NCBI GenBank assembly: GCA_944470555.2
Contig: OX104130.1
Span: 57,197,491-57,261,490, forward strand
Source of the DNA: Heterobilharzia americana
Taxonomy: Eukaryota; Platyhelminthes; Trematoda; Strigeidida; Schistosomatidae
Length of the DNA: 64,000 bases
Direction: 5' to 3'
Both the position numbers and the translations under genes were made by a program. Below the pieces are notes generated by a model. The model was not told the origin of the DNA, ran no database searches, and saw nothing but the letters and a program-made list of their open reading frames with translations. Positions 1 through 13,269 of the stretch are shown piece after piece; position 1 is the stretch's first letter; every line of letters begins with the position of its first letter.

Positions 1-468
1 TCATTAAAGCTTTATTTGGTTGGCTAAATAGGTCTGCACTCTAAATGTTTTGTTTTAAGGAAGCTTCCTAGTATGTTGAACATATAATCTCGGATGGGTT
101 GATGACGTGAAAGGATGTTCTACTCGCTATTAAAACTCGGATGAGTAGTACCTACGAAAATTTATGTCATTGGAATGCAGACATCCAACTGGTCATCTTT
201 AAGACTTACTTACTATCAGCAATGATACCATGTGGAGAATTTGGAATTTCAGTGATGCATCTCATCAGCAATACAAATGGTTAAGTTTAATCATTATTTT
301 TAAGCACTGGCTTCTATAGTTTAGAGATGATTCACGTACACTATTCATTCACATCTTTCGTTGCTGGTGCTCAGATTTATGGAAGAGATGGTTAGTTTGT
401 GTTATGAGATTAAAAAGAGTTTCTAAGTTTCGTCTCCCATCACAAAGTTTCAGTGATGATACAGTTTC

Positions 469-562
469 ATGGCTAAAAGTATTATGAGGTATACGCCGAA
501 AGCACAGTTACTAGATCTGTCTATCAACAGTTATGCATTCTTAAAGGCAGTGAAGGCTACAG
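469..562 (+). CDS. Candidate 5' coding exon, unassigned
   Basis: An ATG at 469 opens a 31-codon frame beginning MAKSIMRYTPKAQLLDL and ending at a consensus donor (ACAG|GTATGT) after 562. An in-frame TGA lies just upstream, so 469 is the natural start if this is a first exon. It ends with one leftover base (phase 1, G). That is the phase needed by the small exon proposed at 21832, and the joined frame would run on into the LIM-domain gene. No family is recognised. What I see is a good donor and an open frame. That it belongs to the LIM gene 21 kb away is inference only, and a chance 94-nt open frame cannot be excluded. Confidence 0.25.
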
Positions 563-1889
563 GTATGTACATTATATAAGTAGCTCTCCTTTCTTTCTCT
601 TTTATTTTATGTTTCTAGTAAATAAAAAAAGCTTTCTGTAAAACTTCATATGGTTGTTTTATTTGCTGTATCCAGTTTGCGTCCAATAATGAAATGGAAA
701 GTATTTTGAGCATTATATAACCTTTTCCCCTTACTGAGAAGATTTTCATCTTTATATCCAAGTATCATACAGAAAAGTGAAAATGTTAGTTGTCAATCAC
801 AATGCAAATCCTTTTATCATCAAATAACCGATTATGAACGTGTATATTTGCTGCTTGTTATATGGTCAAAAAAAAATCTGACATTACAGGTGTCTTGAAT
901 TTCACTGACGATCGCTGATCACAGAATACTTCTTTGAATTTTTTGTTTTCTAAATCTATTCTTGTCAAAAAATTGTACTCAAGTGTTTGCTTGGAAAAAT
1001 ATTTCACTCTCTTAAGAGTTATCATCTAGGTGACTCGATAATTTAAAAAATCGTGATCCCTTTTTTACCGAAACGGATTATATTTTTTGCCAATTATCCC
1101 ATCAATTAAAAGCACCAGCGATTTCGTTAGGCGAATGAAATTGGGAAACCCAACCCATCAAATAGTGAATGTTCTCTAAATAATCATACATTTCTTGATG
1201 AACCTGTAATAAGTGAAAAGAAATTCTTGCCAGTTTAAGTAAGATATACTATTTGTATTTTTGTGGCAACTTTTTTTTAAGTAAATCTTGCATCCAAAGT
1301 TTCCTTTATCCTGTTTTGCATAAAAAACAGACCTTAGAAGTTCTCAAACGATATGGGTTATGTATCTTTAAGAAAGCAGTGAATAAATTTCCCACGTTGT
1401 ATGCTTGCTAATTAGCTAAATATGTTAACGTTTATCTTGGTAATTAATTATTTGAAGTAACCATCTGCCCATTGTAGGTGGGGGGTTACTGGGACAGTTT
1501 TCACTTGTTTGTTGACGCCGTTTAAAGTTCAATACGGTGGTAACGCTACTTATATAATTGTCCTAAGGGCAAAATAGGTATTATTTCCAGTTATTTTCTG
1601 CAAAAAGTGTAATTGTGATCTTGATGATGACTACTAGCTGCAGAATATTTAAAAACAAAAAACTTTTAAGTAACTTTATCATCCTATTGCAAGATGTTAC
1701 AAACTGACGATGATCACCATATCATTCAGTGGATTAGCTGTTGAATTTTGTACTTTTCGATCGTTTCGTGACATAGTATGAACATAATCAACTGTAGCCA
1801 ATAAGCATCCATTTTCTTTCTTGGCTTTAATTTTTCATTCGAATAGAGAAATCATGTGAACTTCTATACGATAGTATTTTAGTTCCAGT
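563..1889. other. Non-coding stretch, no supported gene
   Basis: AT-rich sequence with many stops on both strands. One short open stretch at about 1131-1239 (+) follows a TTAG acceptor-like site and reads ANEIGKPNPSNSECSLNNH before a TAA. Its phase does not fit the neighbouring candidate exon, so I do not call it. Probably intron or intergenic DNA. Confidence 0.5.
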
Positions 1890-2400
1890 GTTGGATGCTA
1901 GGCAAAACAGGTAATTCGATTGGTTAGGTGTGAACCTTCATCGTCGGAGATGGATTCGACATGTACTGCTTATGGCTAGCTACCAACTAATTCGACTTAC
2001 CATGCTAAGGGAAGTAGGATCAGGTTGGAAGATGGTTCAGAGTAGCCAAATCAAGACGCTCCACCAGGGCAGAAAGTCTCTAACTTTCGGCCAGTCGTGT
2101 AGAGAGATGTAAACTAACTGGCTGGGGTCCTTGAGATAACAGGAGTCAGTGGTGGAAGACTGTCGGTAACGACTGAAAATTGGTCGCAATGGCCCAGGTG
2201 TATTCACTCTTTGACATCTTAAGCTTGAATATTCTCATTCACGTCTATTTTCAAACTGTTTATTCCCTCGCACAACTTTGTCTGCTTTGATATCACTGTT
2301 TTTCTATCCACCTGTTGTTTGTATGCTACTGTAAAGTGTTGGAACTTGAGGTGATGCACTTGTATGTGAGGTTCTGCGTTGATTGTTTGTCTGTCTGATT
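1890..2400 (+). mobile_element. Family B (SR2-like) LINE, 5'-truncated 3' end
   Basis: The stretch translates in broken frames to the carboxy-terminal tail of the family B endonuclease/reverse-transcriptase polyprotein: recognisable NLHR-RRWIRHV (compare NLHRLRWLGHVLRM in better copies), then a GW(K)MVQSS-type stretch and a WGP-type motif. A 3' UTR follows that is shared with the copies near 9.2 kb and 35.3 kb (tcaaactgtttattccctcg, then tgatgcacttgtatg). Only the last part of the element is present, as expected from abortive target-primed reverse transcription. Stops and frameshifts mark it as dead. The short open frame at 1930-2112 is part of this relic and not a host gene. Confidence 0.75.
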
Positions 2401-3719
2401 GGAGTTTCTAAATCCCTGTGCCTGTTATGGGTTGGCTATCTTCCACAATTATTAAGTAATCTTTTTCACTAGCAAAAGTGAAGAAAAATTACTTTTCTTT
2501 GGGAGACAACGCTCAGACTGCTATTATACTTTCTTTCGAATACCTTTCATTCAATATGTCATTTGTAAAACTGATGTCGATCAGAATTCAGGCATTAATT
2601 TTTTTTTATTTCTAGTGCTTAAGAAATGAGATGCAACACATCCATTGTTTCTACTACAACTTATTTATCTCACTTAGAAATTAATTTTGAGGTTTTATCT
2701 TCATAAACCTTTCTAACCTGCTCTACAGCAAAACATTTAATCTCCGTCACAGTCTGAAGACACTTAAAAGCAATGTGGTTAGTATTTGCTTAGAACCATA
2801 AATTTCCATGCTTCACTGGCATACTTCTATTCTGATTTAGTCCAATGTATTGAATACATAGAGATGGGATGCATTTTAATAATTAGTCTGGAGTGTAGCC
2901 GTTCGGTAAAACAAAATCACCACTAGTCTTCACACAAAAGGTTTATCTCACGGAAGTTTAAATAGATGCTTAGTTACCTTTAGGTTTTTAGTACTTTCCT
3001 GTTTTCGCGAATGTGTAGTTGTTTTTTCATTTCGATTTCAGATAATATCGGTAGATCAACGTCTTAGCAAATGATATGAATCGTTCCGCTCTGTGATATG
3101 TTCGTAGATAACGTGGTCGTAATATTATGATACTATGAGCCTATCTGATACGTCGATATGGCTAAATTCTCATGAGAATTGAAGTATACCTTTCGCCAAA
3201 TAAAGAAGTGTAAATTTTTTCCGCGGTAGTCTTAGAAATAGCTAACTGCCTAGAAAACTTGTGAGATTAGTCAAATAAATTGCTGATAGTAAAGAGTTTC
3301 AGTAACACTAGATTTATAGATTTTAAGCACAACATGCATAAATGAAGTATGTAAGCTTCCTAATCTGAGTTTTCCAATGCATTGGGTAATTAAGATGTTT
3401 TCATTTTGTTTTAAATACCAGTGATACACTTCTAGTAAAAACATAAATTACCAATTATTTCTAACTACAACTTATTGTTTCGGCCTGCTTAGTATTCTGA
3501 ATAACTTAATTTGCATTACCGTTTGTGTTACCGTACCGTTAAACTTTTTATTGATAATGCATTCTATTGTAATTATAATTTTAAGGTATTTGCTCAAAGA
3601 AATTAAATGTGATATCATTTTACTCCATAAACTCCACTTCTGTTGCTTCGTTAGAGAACTACTATGCTACACTATGTGTGATTAGGGTCCAGTAGAAACC
3701 AACTCATGAAATTTACATA
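2401..3719. other. Non-coding stretch, nothing recognised
   Basis: AT-rich sequence without a long open frame, tRNA-like block or recognisable transposon protein on either strand. Confidence 0.5.
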
Positions 3720-4000
3720 AAGTTACTAAATATTCATTCAGATTGTTGCACCCATCATATCGATCTCAATGATGCAGATGTATCTACACATTATCTCCAT
3801 CTCAATCATATATACTGAACTCAGCATTTTCTCATTCTTCCTTCCTCTCTCTTACTGCTTCTGACCGATTCTTTATTTTTTCATCGTTCATCTTATTGCT
3901 TTGTTACTTAATGTGCTGATATGAGCTATGGCAACTTAGGCCGCTACGTGGTCTGATGCCTGGTCTTATGTTGATATTAATGATGATGATGACTCATCAT
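3720..4000 (+). mobile_element. LINE 3'-UTR relic, family B-like
   Basis: The block around 3910-3955 (cttaatgtgctgatatgagc, then atggcaacttaggccgctac) matches the 3' end of the family B-like copy at about 36505-36550 (cttaatatgtcgatatgtgt, then ggcaacttgagcggttacgc). It ends in a short GAT-type simple repeat at 3978-3995, a typical tail of these elements. No coding sequence survives. Called from this internal match only, so the upstream limit is approximate. Confidence 0.45.
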
Positions 4001-4299
4001 ATTCTAGGTGAATAAACCTGTGTTTGCACCAGATATTCATTATATTAATCATGGTTGACTCTACGAACCCTACCTTTTAATTCCAAAGACTTATCATTGT
4101 GATATCTTGAATAATAGTGCTGCTACCATTGTATTTACTGAATCTTTTTATGCACCCTCTGTCATTGTGTTTTCATGAATTACTTGTAAAGGCATCGTTA
4201 AAGTTCTACTATCGTTAGTATTAGGAGTAAACTAATCATTATGAAGATATGGAAATTAGATATTTACACAAGGTTTACAGATGTGGTGTCCCGGTTTAA

Positions 4300-4455
4300 A
4301 TGAATAAAACCGTAGGAACAGATGAAACCGAACGCGATGGGGTTGGAAATAAGCAATGCTTGGAGAAGAATAAGCAGCTGATACATGATTCCATTTCACA
4401 GACGTCTTTACTTAAGGTCTTAGACATGTGCGATTTCATCATCCTACTCAATTAG
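4300..4455 (+). CDS. Small open frame, 51 codons, unassigned
   Basis: An ATG at 4300 opens a 51-residue frame starting MNKTVGTDETERDGVGNKQC and ending in TAG at 4453-4455. The composition is mixed and charged rather than the Phe/Ile/Asn-rich look of random AT-rich frames, which is the only reason to list it. There is no recognised domain, signal peptide or clear splice signal, and no neighbour that explains it. It could be a chance frame or an exon fragment. Confidence 0.12.
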   Translation: MNKTVGTDETERDGVGNKQCLEKNKQLIHDSISQTSLLKVLDMCDFIILLN

Positions 4456-6029
4456 TGCTCCTAACGGTAATCTTAAACGTTTTAACTTCTTCATTTAGCG
4501 CCTGTCAGTTGTGTAGTTAAACAAAAAGACAGTTGCACTGTATTACTTCCCTAACATAAGTGCACGAGTCTATATCCAGCCTCATGGGAAACGAGCTGAA
4601 AAATGCTTGTGTAGTAATCTTCATAAATTATAACGAAGGCAATTTTGATTTTAAAAAGTTATTGAAATCACCTTTGTTATTATAAACCCATAATTAGGTA
4701 GTGACCAACACGGATTACTTATGAAAAAGGGACGACTTTCTATTTCGGCGGTGTTAACCGACAAAACGCTTTTACCTTTTTTCTCTTACAATTATCAACA
4801 GGTACCTAAATTCTTAAAAATCTATGGTGGGTACAATAAAATAAAGTTCAGATGAAAGATGATTAGCATTACTTGTACCGTATATAAGCATTATTATTGG
4901 CTTTAGATCTCTATACAGTGCAATTCTACTTGATATTTTAAAAATGGAATTTGTTTTGTAACCCAAATCAGATGTATGATCTTGTTAAGGCATAATATAT
5001 GAAAACTGGAAATGGGGGAAGGATAAATATGACATAAAGGAATTCAATAATGAGATGTATGATCATTTTGTACAGAGATTCGACCTACACTTTTAAAACT
5101 TTAGCATTAAGTACGATTCGAATTCTGTTCAGAATCCCCTATCGTATTTCTAAAGAATAAACTGTCCATTTTAATTTTTTTTTGAAACCTGTTTTCCAGT
5201 GTTATAAAGATATATATCACTAAACAGTGACAATAAATCATATTCTTCAATTTCCATTGATCGATATCATATGTAGCATACAGGTATGGCGTTTTATCGC
5301 TGACATACCCAATAGTTTATTATTATTATTATTTATTATACGTCTGTGACTCGTTATGGTTAGTGATATACACGCACATTATCATTAATCCTGCTGTGTT
5401 GAATAAAATCTATTGCTTGTCATATTTACAGGTTAATTTGTATTTATAGCTTCAATTTTTAAGCTATTTAAAATAAGAGAATACAAACATATGACAATGT
5501 GAAAAAACAATAAATTGTTGATTCACTTGCATATTTTACTTCTATCTCCAATATAATTCACATATCTTTATTATCGCAATGTGATCAGTTTTCAATTTGA
5601 AATGTTTGTGTTATTGGACATCTAGCGATGAAAATATGGCAGTACCTATTTTCATTGTCCTTTTTGGTGAATTTAGTGAGTTTTATGAATAGTCTGTATA
5701 TAGTATAGTAATTAACAACAACGTGTACCAGATTGTCAATCTTCAGCAGTTTACTCTTGTTAAAGATGTCACTGCTCTATCGATGATTGCTGTTACGTTC
5801 TTTCTTCTAACGGTCATACTGGATACTTTTGCTCATGAATTGATAAGGTCACCCCACTGTAGTCGATAGGTGATTGTCGTCAAAGCCCAAGTGATTGAAT
5901 ATCAGTTGATGACATGAATATATTCAAAAGTAATTCAGAACGTTAATGAAATAAAACATTCACTCATATAAAAAGTTATGAATGAGATAAAATTGTCGTA
6001 ACCTAACATAGTTGCTCGAATATTTGACT
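4456..6029. other. Non-coding stretch with a TTA microsatellite
   Basis: AT-rich sequence with no supported gene. It contains a TTA/TAT simple repeat at about 5316-5340. TTA/AAT runs are also the 3' tails of the family A LINEs in this window, but no family A sequence adjoins this one. Confidence 0.5.
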
Positions 6030-9000
6030 ACTGTTGTTGGGCAACTAATCCTGACCAATCGCTGCTACCTTCACATGGTGGTTGGATTTGCCTATCAAAA
6101 TGATCCAACGACCTACACTGGCTGCAAACGTTCCTTGAAGTCCTACCATGCCATAAAGACATATTGGTTAGTGTTAATACGAAAGGCCGTTGCCATTACT
6201 CTGTAAATTGCTACGCCATGATAGCAATCTGAGGTTGAAGTCATCTTGCTCGCTGGGCGCGATGTGATACCAGAATGGTGTTTCCCACTGGTGACCAGCA
6301 GTACTATACTGATCCCGCCTTCCCGGTGAGTAGGGGGAGGTTTGGAAAAGTTTTCCCTAAAAGTACTTCAATCTTTCTTGTGTTATGGCCTTCCGATGCC
6401 GGCGCTTTGAGTTTTTCCTATCCGACGTTAGAATAACCAAATCTCAAACCGACAACCCCCAAGTGACTGTGTGACAAGCACCTAGGAGGTAACGTAAGGG
6501 CTCTACAGTCATACAAACTTCCCTTTTTCTCTTTCAGCTACCCTGCAGAAAAAGCTCCGACGTTATTGGCTTTTGAGGTGTGTCAATAACCCGCACGCTT
6601 CCAGTAGTGTAAAATAAAAAACTCAATCAAAAATAACCTACTCCAATTACCTTTGTCTCCTCTCTTGCCTTCACTTCCCGATACCAATATTATTCCCTTT
6701 ACAACTTCCTCAACCTCTCACTGTGTTACCATTCCCAACGATCCAAGCTATCGAAACACCATTTTCAATTTGCTAAAACCCCTCCGTTGATTTCACATGG
6801 GAACTTTCAAATTCCATATCAAATCGGGCAGCAAGCATTTCTCGCCGGAATTCAGTAATCTTGAGCCACGGTATTTCTCAGACACGTATGTATGATCTGA
6901 ATGTGGCTATTAACTTGAATTCACCTGGTCAATACAAAGAATCTTCAAAATTCACATTACTAGTATCTGGAGACCCAATGGCTAGCTTTTGTAGACTCTC
7001 TAACATAAGAATAACATTGATTTCTCGAGCATGAGATGCACTTCTTGACTTGTTGCCTGTCAACTGCCGTTTGCTTGCTTTCCAACTGGATGGATCTGTC
7101 AGAATCGGGAACGATCGTGAGACTAGGTGATGCCTATTCCTAATCCCCCCCCTCAAGCACACATCCACTGCAGTTTGGATGATACAAAGAATAAATTCTA
7201 TCAAAAGCTGTCAATTTTGACGCAAAAAGCAAAGCGTTTAGAAACAGCCATAATAGTAGGCAACTTTAACGTCCAGTTGGGAAGGTATCTATAGAATCGC
7301 CTGCCAACGAGCCAAAAAAGGTGATCGTCTGTTGCAATTCGGTTCTGAAAATCACGTGTTCTTGGTTAGCACTAACTTCAAACGTAAGGCGAGGCATTGT
7401 TTCATATGGTGTCTGTTAAAATCGAACCAAAGATGGATACAGATAAATCATATTGCCATAAACCACCGGTGGAGGATTGCCGCCTGTTTTAGAATACTTA
7501 TTTAGACTCCAATCACTCGTTCGTGAGGACACATATGTCTACGCCTTACTGATCGCATAAAACAGACGGCAATGGAGCATGTTTGTCCCCGATTAGACGA
7601 AGAGAATATGGAGTACGCGTTTAGGGAGGAGATCATTCAGGAATGTCCATCCTGCGAAAACATCGCGTGATATTCAGTCTGCTAGACAAACAGCGGTAAA
7701 ATCAGTTGGTAACTCACATTCGAAGGTTAGCAAACGTCAGTGGATTTCCGCAACGTCGCCCAAACTAACTGATGCAAGAAGACTCATTCTAGGTGCCTCC
7801 GACCACAATGAGGTGCGAAAGTAACTTAAACATCAAATGACTGGGAGTCTTCGCTATGATCACGAGCATAGGAGGGCGGCAAAAGCGAGAAAGACGAAGA
7901 AGGTATGAGGATTATGTGACATCTGACAACTATTTGAGCTTATTGGAGACACTAGCAAGTAGAAAACAATAGTCAGCGACACTATCACTGAAAACGATGA
8001 AACCGTGATAACGCTTCAAGATAGATCTATATAACATGAAGTAGAACACTTGAAAGCACGAATAAACTGACGCCCACAGCAACGCTTTAGTAGCCAAGCA
8101 TCAGTCTGAGGCAGAATGGGACGTAGATAACGACCATAAAACTGTCCTCATAGTTGAGTAAGCTGTTTCTAGTCTCAAACGATGCACACCAACATGACTT
8201 TAAGGTGTACCGCCTGCGCTCTTTACAGTGCAGGTAGGCAGCTGCTGATTAGAGTAACGGAGGTACTAAGTGGCTCATGCGAATCAGAAGTAATCCCATC
8301 AAGCTAGTCCACTTCACTGATCATTCTGGTCCATAAAAAGGATGAGTTTTCTTGTGACAACTACAATGGGATGAGTGTAACTACCATGGGTTTATAGTTA
8401 TCCGACAACTAACTAAGGCTCGAGATAATCAGGCAGATTTCATACCCAGCCGAGGATGCGTCGATCAGATTTTCATCCTTCGCTAGGTTCTGGAACACAT
8501 GCATCCCTACCGCCAGCTGACACTTGCCATATCTCTCTGGCGTGAATGCAGCATTCGACTCTGTCGACTATGAGGTGTTGTGGCAGTGTCTGACTATCAA
8601 AGTAGTATGGAGAAAGTATGTAACGCTAACCGAAACTCCCTACCCTAACTCGCGCAACTGTATCAGGTCTTGTGGAGAGTTGTCATCTAAATTGAGGATA
8701 ACTAATGGTGTCCACAAGAGATGCCCCACTGTCACCTTTCATGTTTAACTTTGTTGTAGACGTACTAATGAAAATAACCAATAGTACTTCTGATTCTACT
8801 CCGAAGAAGTCATCTGGTGGACTTGGAGTACGCAGACATCATTGTTTTGTTAGTTGAAGACGATGACAAAATGCAGTTTTCTGGACACCTTCAGTGGAAA
8901 TCTGAGTATGTTTGATATACGTTTCGCACCTGTCAGATGTAAGATGGTGCTTCAAGACTCATCTACAACTGCTCCCAGTCTAAGGATTGGCAGAGAAGTG

Positions 9001-9340
9001 GTGGGATGCGTCGACGTGGTTATGTGGAACCAGTCCATGAAGCATCTGGCTGTTGGTATGAGCAGTGTAGGAAGGTGTAGACTATCCGACTGGGGTCCTC
9101 GGTATGATAAAAACCAATGGTAGAAGACTTGTTGACATGGCTGAAGATCAGTCACATGGACGCAGATGTATTGACTGATTGACGTCTTTGACCTGTCATT
9201 TTCAAAAATCCCTTCTCCCATACCCCTTTGCTTACCTGTATATCGGACTTTCCTGTCCACCTGTTATTTGCATGCTGATGTAGTGCGTCAGCTTGAAATG
9301 ATGCACTTGTTTGCAAGGTTCTACATTGACGTTTTTTTTC
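6030..9340 (+). mobile_element. Family B (SR2-like) LINE, near full length, heavily decayed
   Basis: Read 5' to 3', the order of an EN-RT LINE is kept. A 5' UTR (6030-6640) shares blocks with the better copy at 46.9-49.5 kb, including a CTCTACAGTCA block and a CCCGCACG-TTCCAGTAGT block. The endonuclease start (about 6650-7300) reads ESSKFTLLVSGDPMASF, then VGNFNVQLG where intact copies have AGDFNAQVG. The RT fingers/palm (about 8330-8900) read AFDSVDYEVLWQCL and LEYAD in the place of the YADD box. A tail (RCRLSDWGPR) and 3' UTR end near 9340. Frames are broken throughout, and a piece between the RT thumb (about 9010) and the tail (about 9070) is missing. Open frames at 8524-8748 and 8854-9123 are fragments of this relic. 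Confidence 0.8.
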
Positions 9341-9569
9341 TTGTTTTGTTCCTGTGTATAACATTCCAGAAGATGAAACCGACCTATACTTTTGCAAGTA
9401 ATGCAAGCTTTACTTTTCTGAAATCGCATAAACAAACAGTTACCAAACTTGTATGAAATGTTCTACGTCAACTGCTAGTGACCAAAGTTTACCGATAATT
9501 TGTGTTCGCATTATCTACATGGCTTTTTTATACTTATTTAAAGTAGATCTTCCCGGGAAATACAGATTT

Positions 9570-9900
9570 CCTGGTTTATGTCTGCATGACAACAGGAATC
9601 AATGGTTGGAAACTCGGCGATATGGTTCAGTAGCGCAGGTGAATTTACTTTCTATCTGCACCTTAGTCACCATACAACACTTGGTTTTTATTTTATCGTC
9701 TCTTTCTCCCTCTAATGACTTTCTACTGTTTTTGTTCTTGACATTTCTTCCTACTTTTTTGCCTTTCATTTTACTGCTGTGTATCTTGTTGTTCTTATAT
9801 GACTTAAGGCAGCTTGCACCACTACACAGTATTGCTAGGTTCTGTAATGATATTAACTGACTGTATGAGTTCCCATCGCGTTTTTTTATCGGTCAAATGC
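9570..9900 (+). mobile_element. LINE 3'-end relic, second family B-like subtype
   Basis: At about 9588-9650 the sequence encodes NRNQWLETRRYGSVAQ, matching the last residues of the family B polyprotein (NQWLETLGDMAQNRSQW in better copies). A pyrimidine-rich 3' UTR follows to about 9900. The open frame 9453-9860 spans flank plus this tail and has no independent support as a gene. Confidence 0.55.
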
Positions 9901-12900
9901 ATTTCATGCATACCTCAGTGATTTAATCAGGCCCAATTTCCCAACCTTATCAACCGACTTGACTTCAGTATGTAACTTCATCACTCTCCACTTCGTTGTT
10001 ACTCCACATATGAAAAATGCCAATAAAATTCCTATCGTTGGGAACCCGTAACTGCTTCATCCCTTTCATCTTTTTCAGTCATCCCTCATAGCCGTAGATT
10101 AGGATATACAGGACTACAACGCTAAATATATCCTAAGACGAGTTGTCCCATACATTACCGGAGCTAAACGTGAATACCAAACCAAACTTGTATTTGTTTC
10201 GAAATTTAGTTACCGGCATTAATCAAAGTAATCAAACAGTCAGCAAGTTTCTTTCCTATCCCTAAACTCTGTTGATTTAGACCAATTCTGTAACATTGTG
10301 TCACATTCTGTTGGTGCAAAACAAATTCAAGTCATTTTCCCTTACAACCTTCGGAAGACCTTAAAATCTCATCAACCTCTTTGTCTAACAAAGTCATCTT
10401 GTTTGTAATCGATGTTAGTCAAAGGATACATGAACTAAGAGGTCGTTAGAAAACAAATTCACCTTTATCAATATTTCGACACCATAATTAATTTATAGTA
10501 GTGACTGTATAGCCTTAGAAGATACCCCTAGCTGTCGTCACTATAAATAAGTATCCTCGATTTCTTAACTACTGGATTAAGTACAGAGATCTCACTAGCA
10601 TAATATCCTTTATCTGTAATTCTTCTTAAATCGAGGTCCATCAAATAATTTCTTAATTAAAAGAGTCAAATACAGCATTAGGACGGAGGAATGTGATTAG
10701 CTAGCGCTTCGTTCAGTATGCTTGTAGTGATCGATAAGTTCTCCTGGGTGGTCACCAAATCTTCAATAGTAAGTGTTGTAAGCATTCCGCATCACCTCGG
10801 TAAAAAACTTTAATAGATAGTTTAGTTTTGAGATACACGTGCTGCATTTTTTTCGAAATTAAATCGGATGCGTGAACTTATATTTACAATGTTTTATCAT
10901 TTTATTCTAATTAAAAGTCTCAAATAAAGCATAACTTTCAAATTAATCAGTAAGCTTTTTTCACGTGATCAGAAACAAGGAATTCTATACAAATATATTT
11001 TTATAGCTTAACAAGTCTAAATCAGTTACCATAAGTTTTCACTGGAACTGGCTATCGATTGAAAGGAGGGTAATCGGTATAGCTACAAACACATTTTCAG
11101 CAAATTCTAAACACCTAGTGAATAAGAATACCAGTCATTATTTAGTCTTGTTTATTTTATTCTAAATCCGGCTTATTCAGCGAATTTTCAGAGTAGTGCT
11201 GTAGTATTTTCCCTTCATAATACTGGCTATAACGGGAGTTTTTTTGCTCCATAATCGTATTTAATTATGTAAATCTCTGCCTTATTTCTTAAATATCAGC
11301 TACAAGCTGTTGCCGTGTAACCGTTTCCTCGAGGTGTAGCATACATTATATAACTTAACTGGAAAATATAAATATATTGAGCCACATCATCTGATCTTAT
11401 CGATTCAGAAGTTAGTTTCATCTTATAAATGATTCTAGAGAGGGGGAAAGGCCTATTTGTGATTTTCTTTGACAGGTTAGTCTTTCTTCACTATGGTAAC
11501 GTTATTTTTCAAAATGTATCATCAGTATTCTACTGTCTACATTATCCATAAGAATGATAAAAGGAAATGGGAAGCCAAGAAATACAAATCAATTCATGAA
11601 TAAGAACGTAGGGTGAAACTTCGTGGTTTAGAATAAAGTATTTAAGTCAATAAGCAAAAAAAAACTAATTTCTGATTACCATGATTTTTTTAAAATATCC
11701 TGCAATACAGAATCTTGCAATATTTTAATTCATGAAATAAAATTGCATCAGTACTTTTTTGTTCATAACTTATTCAGGTCGATAGACAACGATAACAGGC
11801 CTACTTAAACTGTAGTAATCATCGTGTATTCAAATAAACCAAAAGTAATACGAATACTGGTGCTATCCTACAGTATGTTTTGTATATTTTTTTAACTGTT
11901 TCAGGATATTGGTTATCAAGAAGACTGAATGATATAGTCATAGTGTAATCTTAACTACATTAAGAACTCATGTAATCTAGAAATAATTTACTGGCTATCC
12001 AACTGTAGTAGTATTTTTTTTCATCAATCACGTGATAACAGATATTAGCATTCATTTTTTTACATTTGAAGCATTCCATTTAGACATACATACATATTTG
12101 TGGATAAAACTGCTTTAAAAAAGAAAAGAGGAGTTGCATTGCTTTTGTCTTATACATACCTCAGTACACTTAAAATATCCACTGGCACAATAAAGAACAT
12201 CGAAATTTTAGGGAAGATACCTTTGTCGACAATTTCATTCTCAACAACTATACAGTCACAATTATTGTTGTCGTTACAGTTACAAACATTTTTTGTTAGT
12301 GTTGAACATCATAACGAGGGTAGGGCTCAATCAGTAAAAATCATAGTAACTTGAAGCATGGTATGGAAAAAGTTCAGTCTCATGAATGAAAAGAATTAAT
12401 CATTAAAACTGAGAGAATTAGCAAGTTCGAAGTTAAAGTTACAATTTTAGTATGAAAAGTGGCTAATCGTTAGCATAGAAACCACGTTGGAATAGTGTTG
12501 GGCGGCGGCAATAAATAAAATTCTAAACCAATTTTCAAAGCTCATGATGAAAATAAGATTTGCACAACTTTATTTTGTGTTTATACATAATCCCTCCATT
12601 CATATGTCAAGCACTTCAGCGATGAAAACTTTGGAAACATCATTTTCGCTAGATTTCTTTCACGTTTTCAATAACTATGTAACAGGTTTGTTTCCATGCT
12701 ATGACCAGTATGGAGTGTTTGATTCTCTCATTTATGATCCACTGTACTTCTTTGATATCATGCAGAGTAACTTTCAAGAACCAACTCAAAAATGATTCGC
12801 ATCGAACAACCAAAGAAACCCAACTTCAGAGAAGCAGGTGAACCGATATACCCTCATTGAAGTGGTCAAATGCAGAAAGTGTTTCTAGAAAGCATTAAGT

Positions 12901-13260
12901 AACTGAAAACTATCATTTCCAAGATGAACGTGGAAACAGGATATTAGCGATAAAATCACCTTCGAGGTTCAGATTTATGTAATGTATTTTCTTCGACACA
13001 CCTAAATTCTTCCTGTGGTAGTTAGGTTTTGCATTTTTGTCTAGGAACTGTTGTATATCCGTTCTCAGTTATGGTTTTGCTTAAAAGCGTGTTTTTTTCT
13101 AAGCAACATAGTTGCAGAAAACAGCTGTCTAACTTCTGTCAATCAAATTCAAATGAATATTTCTGTACAACTTACTATTAATCGTAAAATCATCTTAAAA
13201 AGCAATACGAATTGTCCTCCATGAATAAAAACTACTAGTTCACGACTGGACTCTTGGAAT
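9901..13260. other. Long AT-rich non-coding stretch
   Basis: No recognised gene or protein-coding transposon. Open frames at 12100-12354 and 12544-12795 are rich in Phe, Ser, Ile and Leu with no motif, and look like chance frames. Intronic or intergenic DNA. Confidence 0.5.
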
Positions 13261-13269
13261 TAGTATACG

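Noticed and set aside
1131..1239. Short exon reading ANEIGKPNPSN
   Set aside because: Acceptor-like start but ends in a stop without a convincing donor, and its phase does not match the nearby candidate exon.
9453..9860. 135-codon protein
   Set aside because: Starts in flank and runs through the tail of a LINE into its pyrimidine-rich 3' UTR. Hydrophobicity reflects T-rich sequence.
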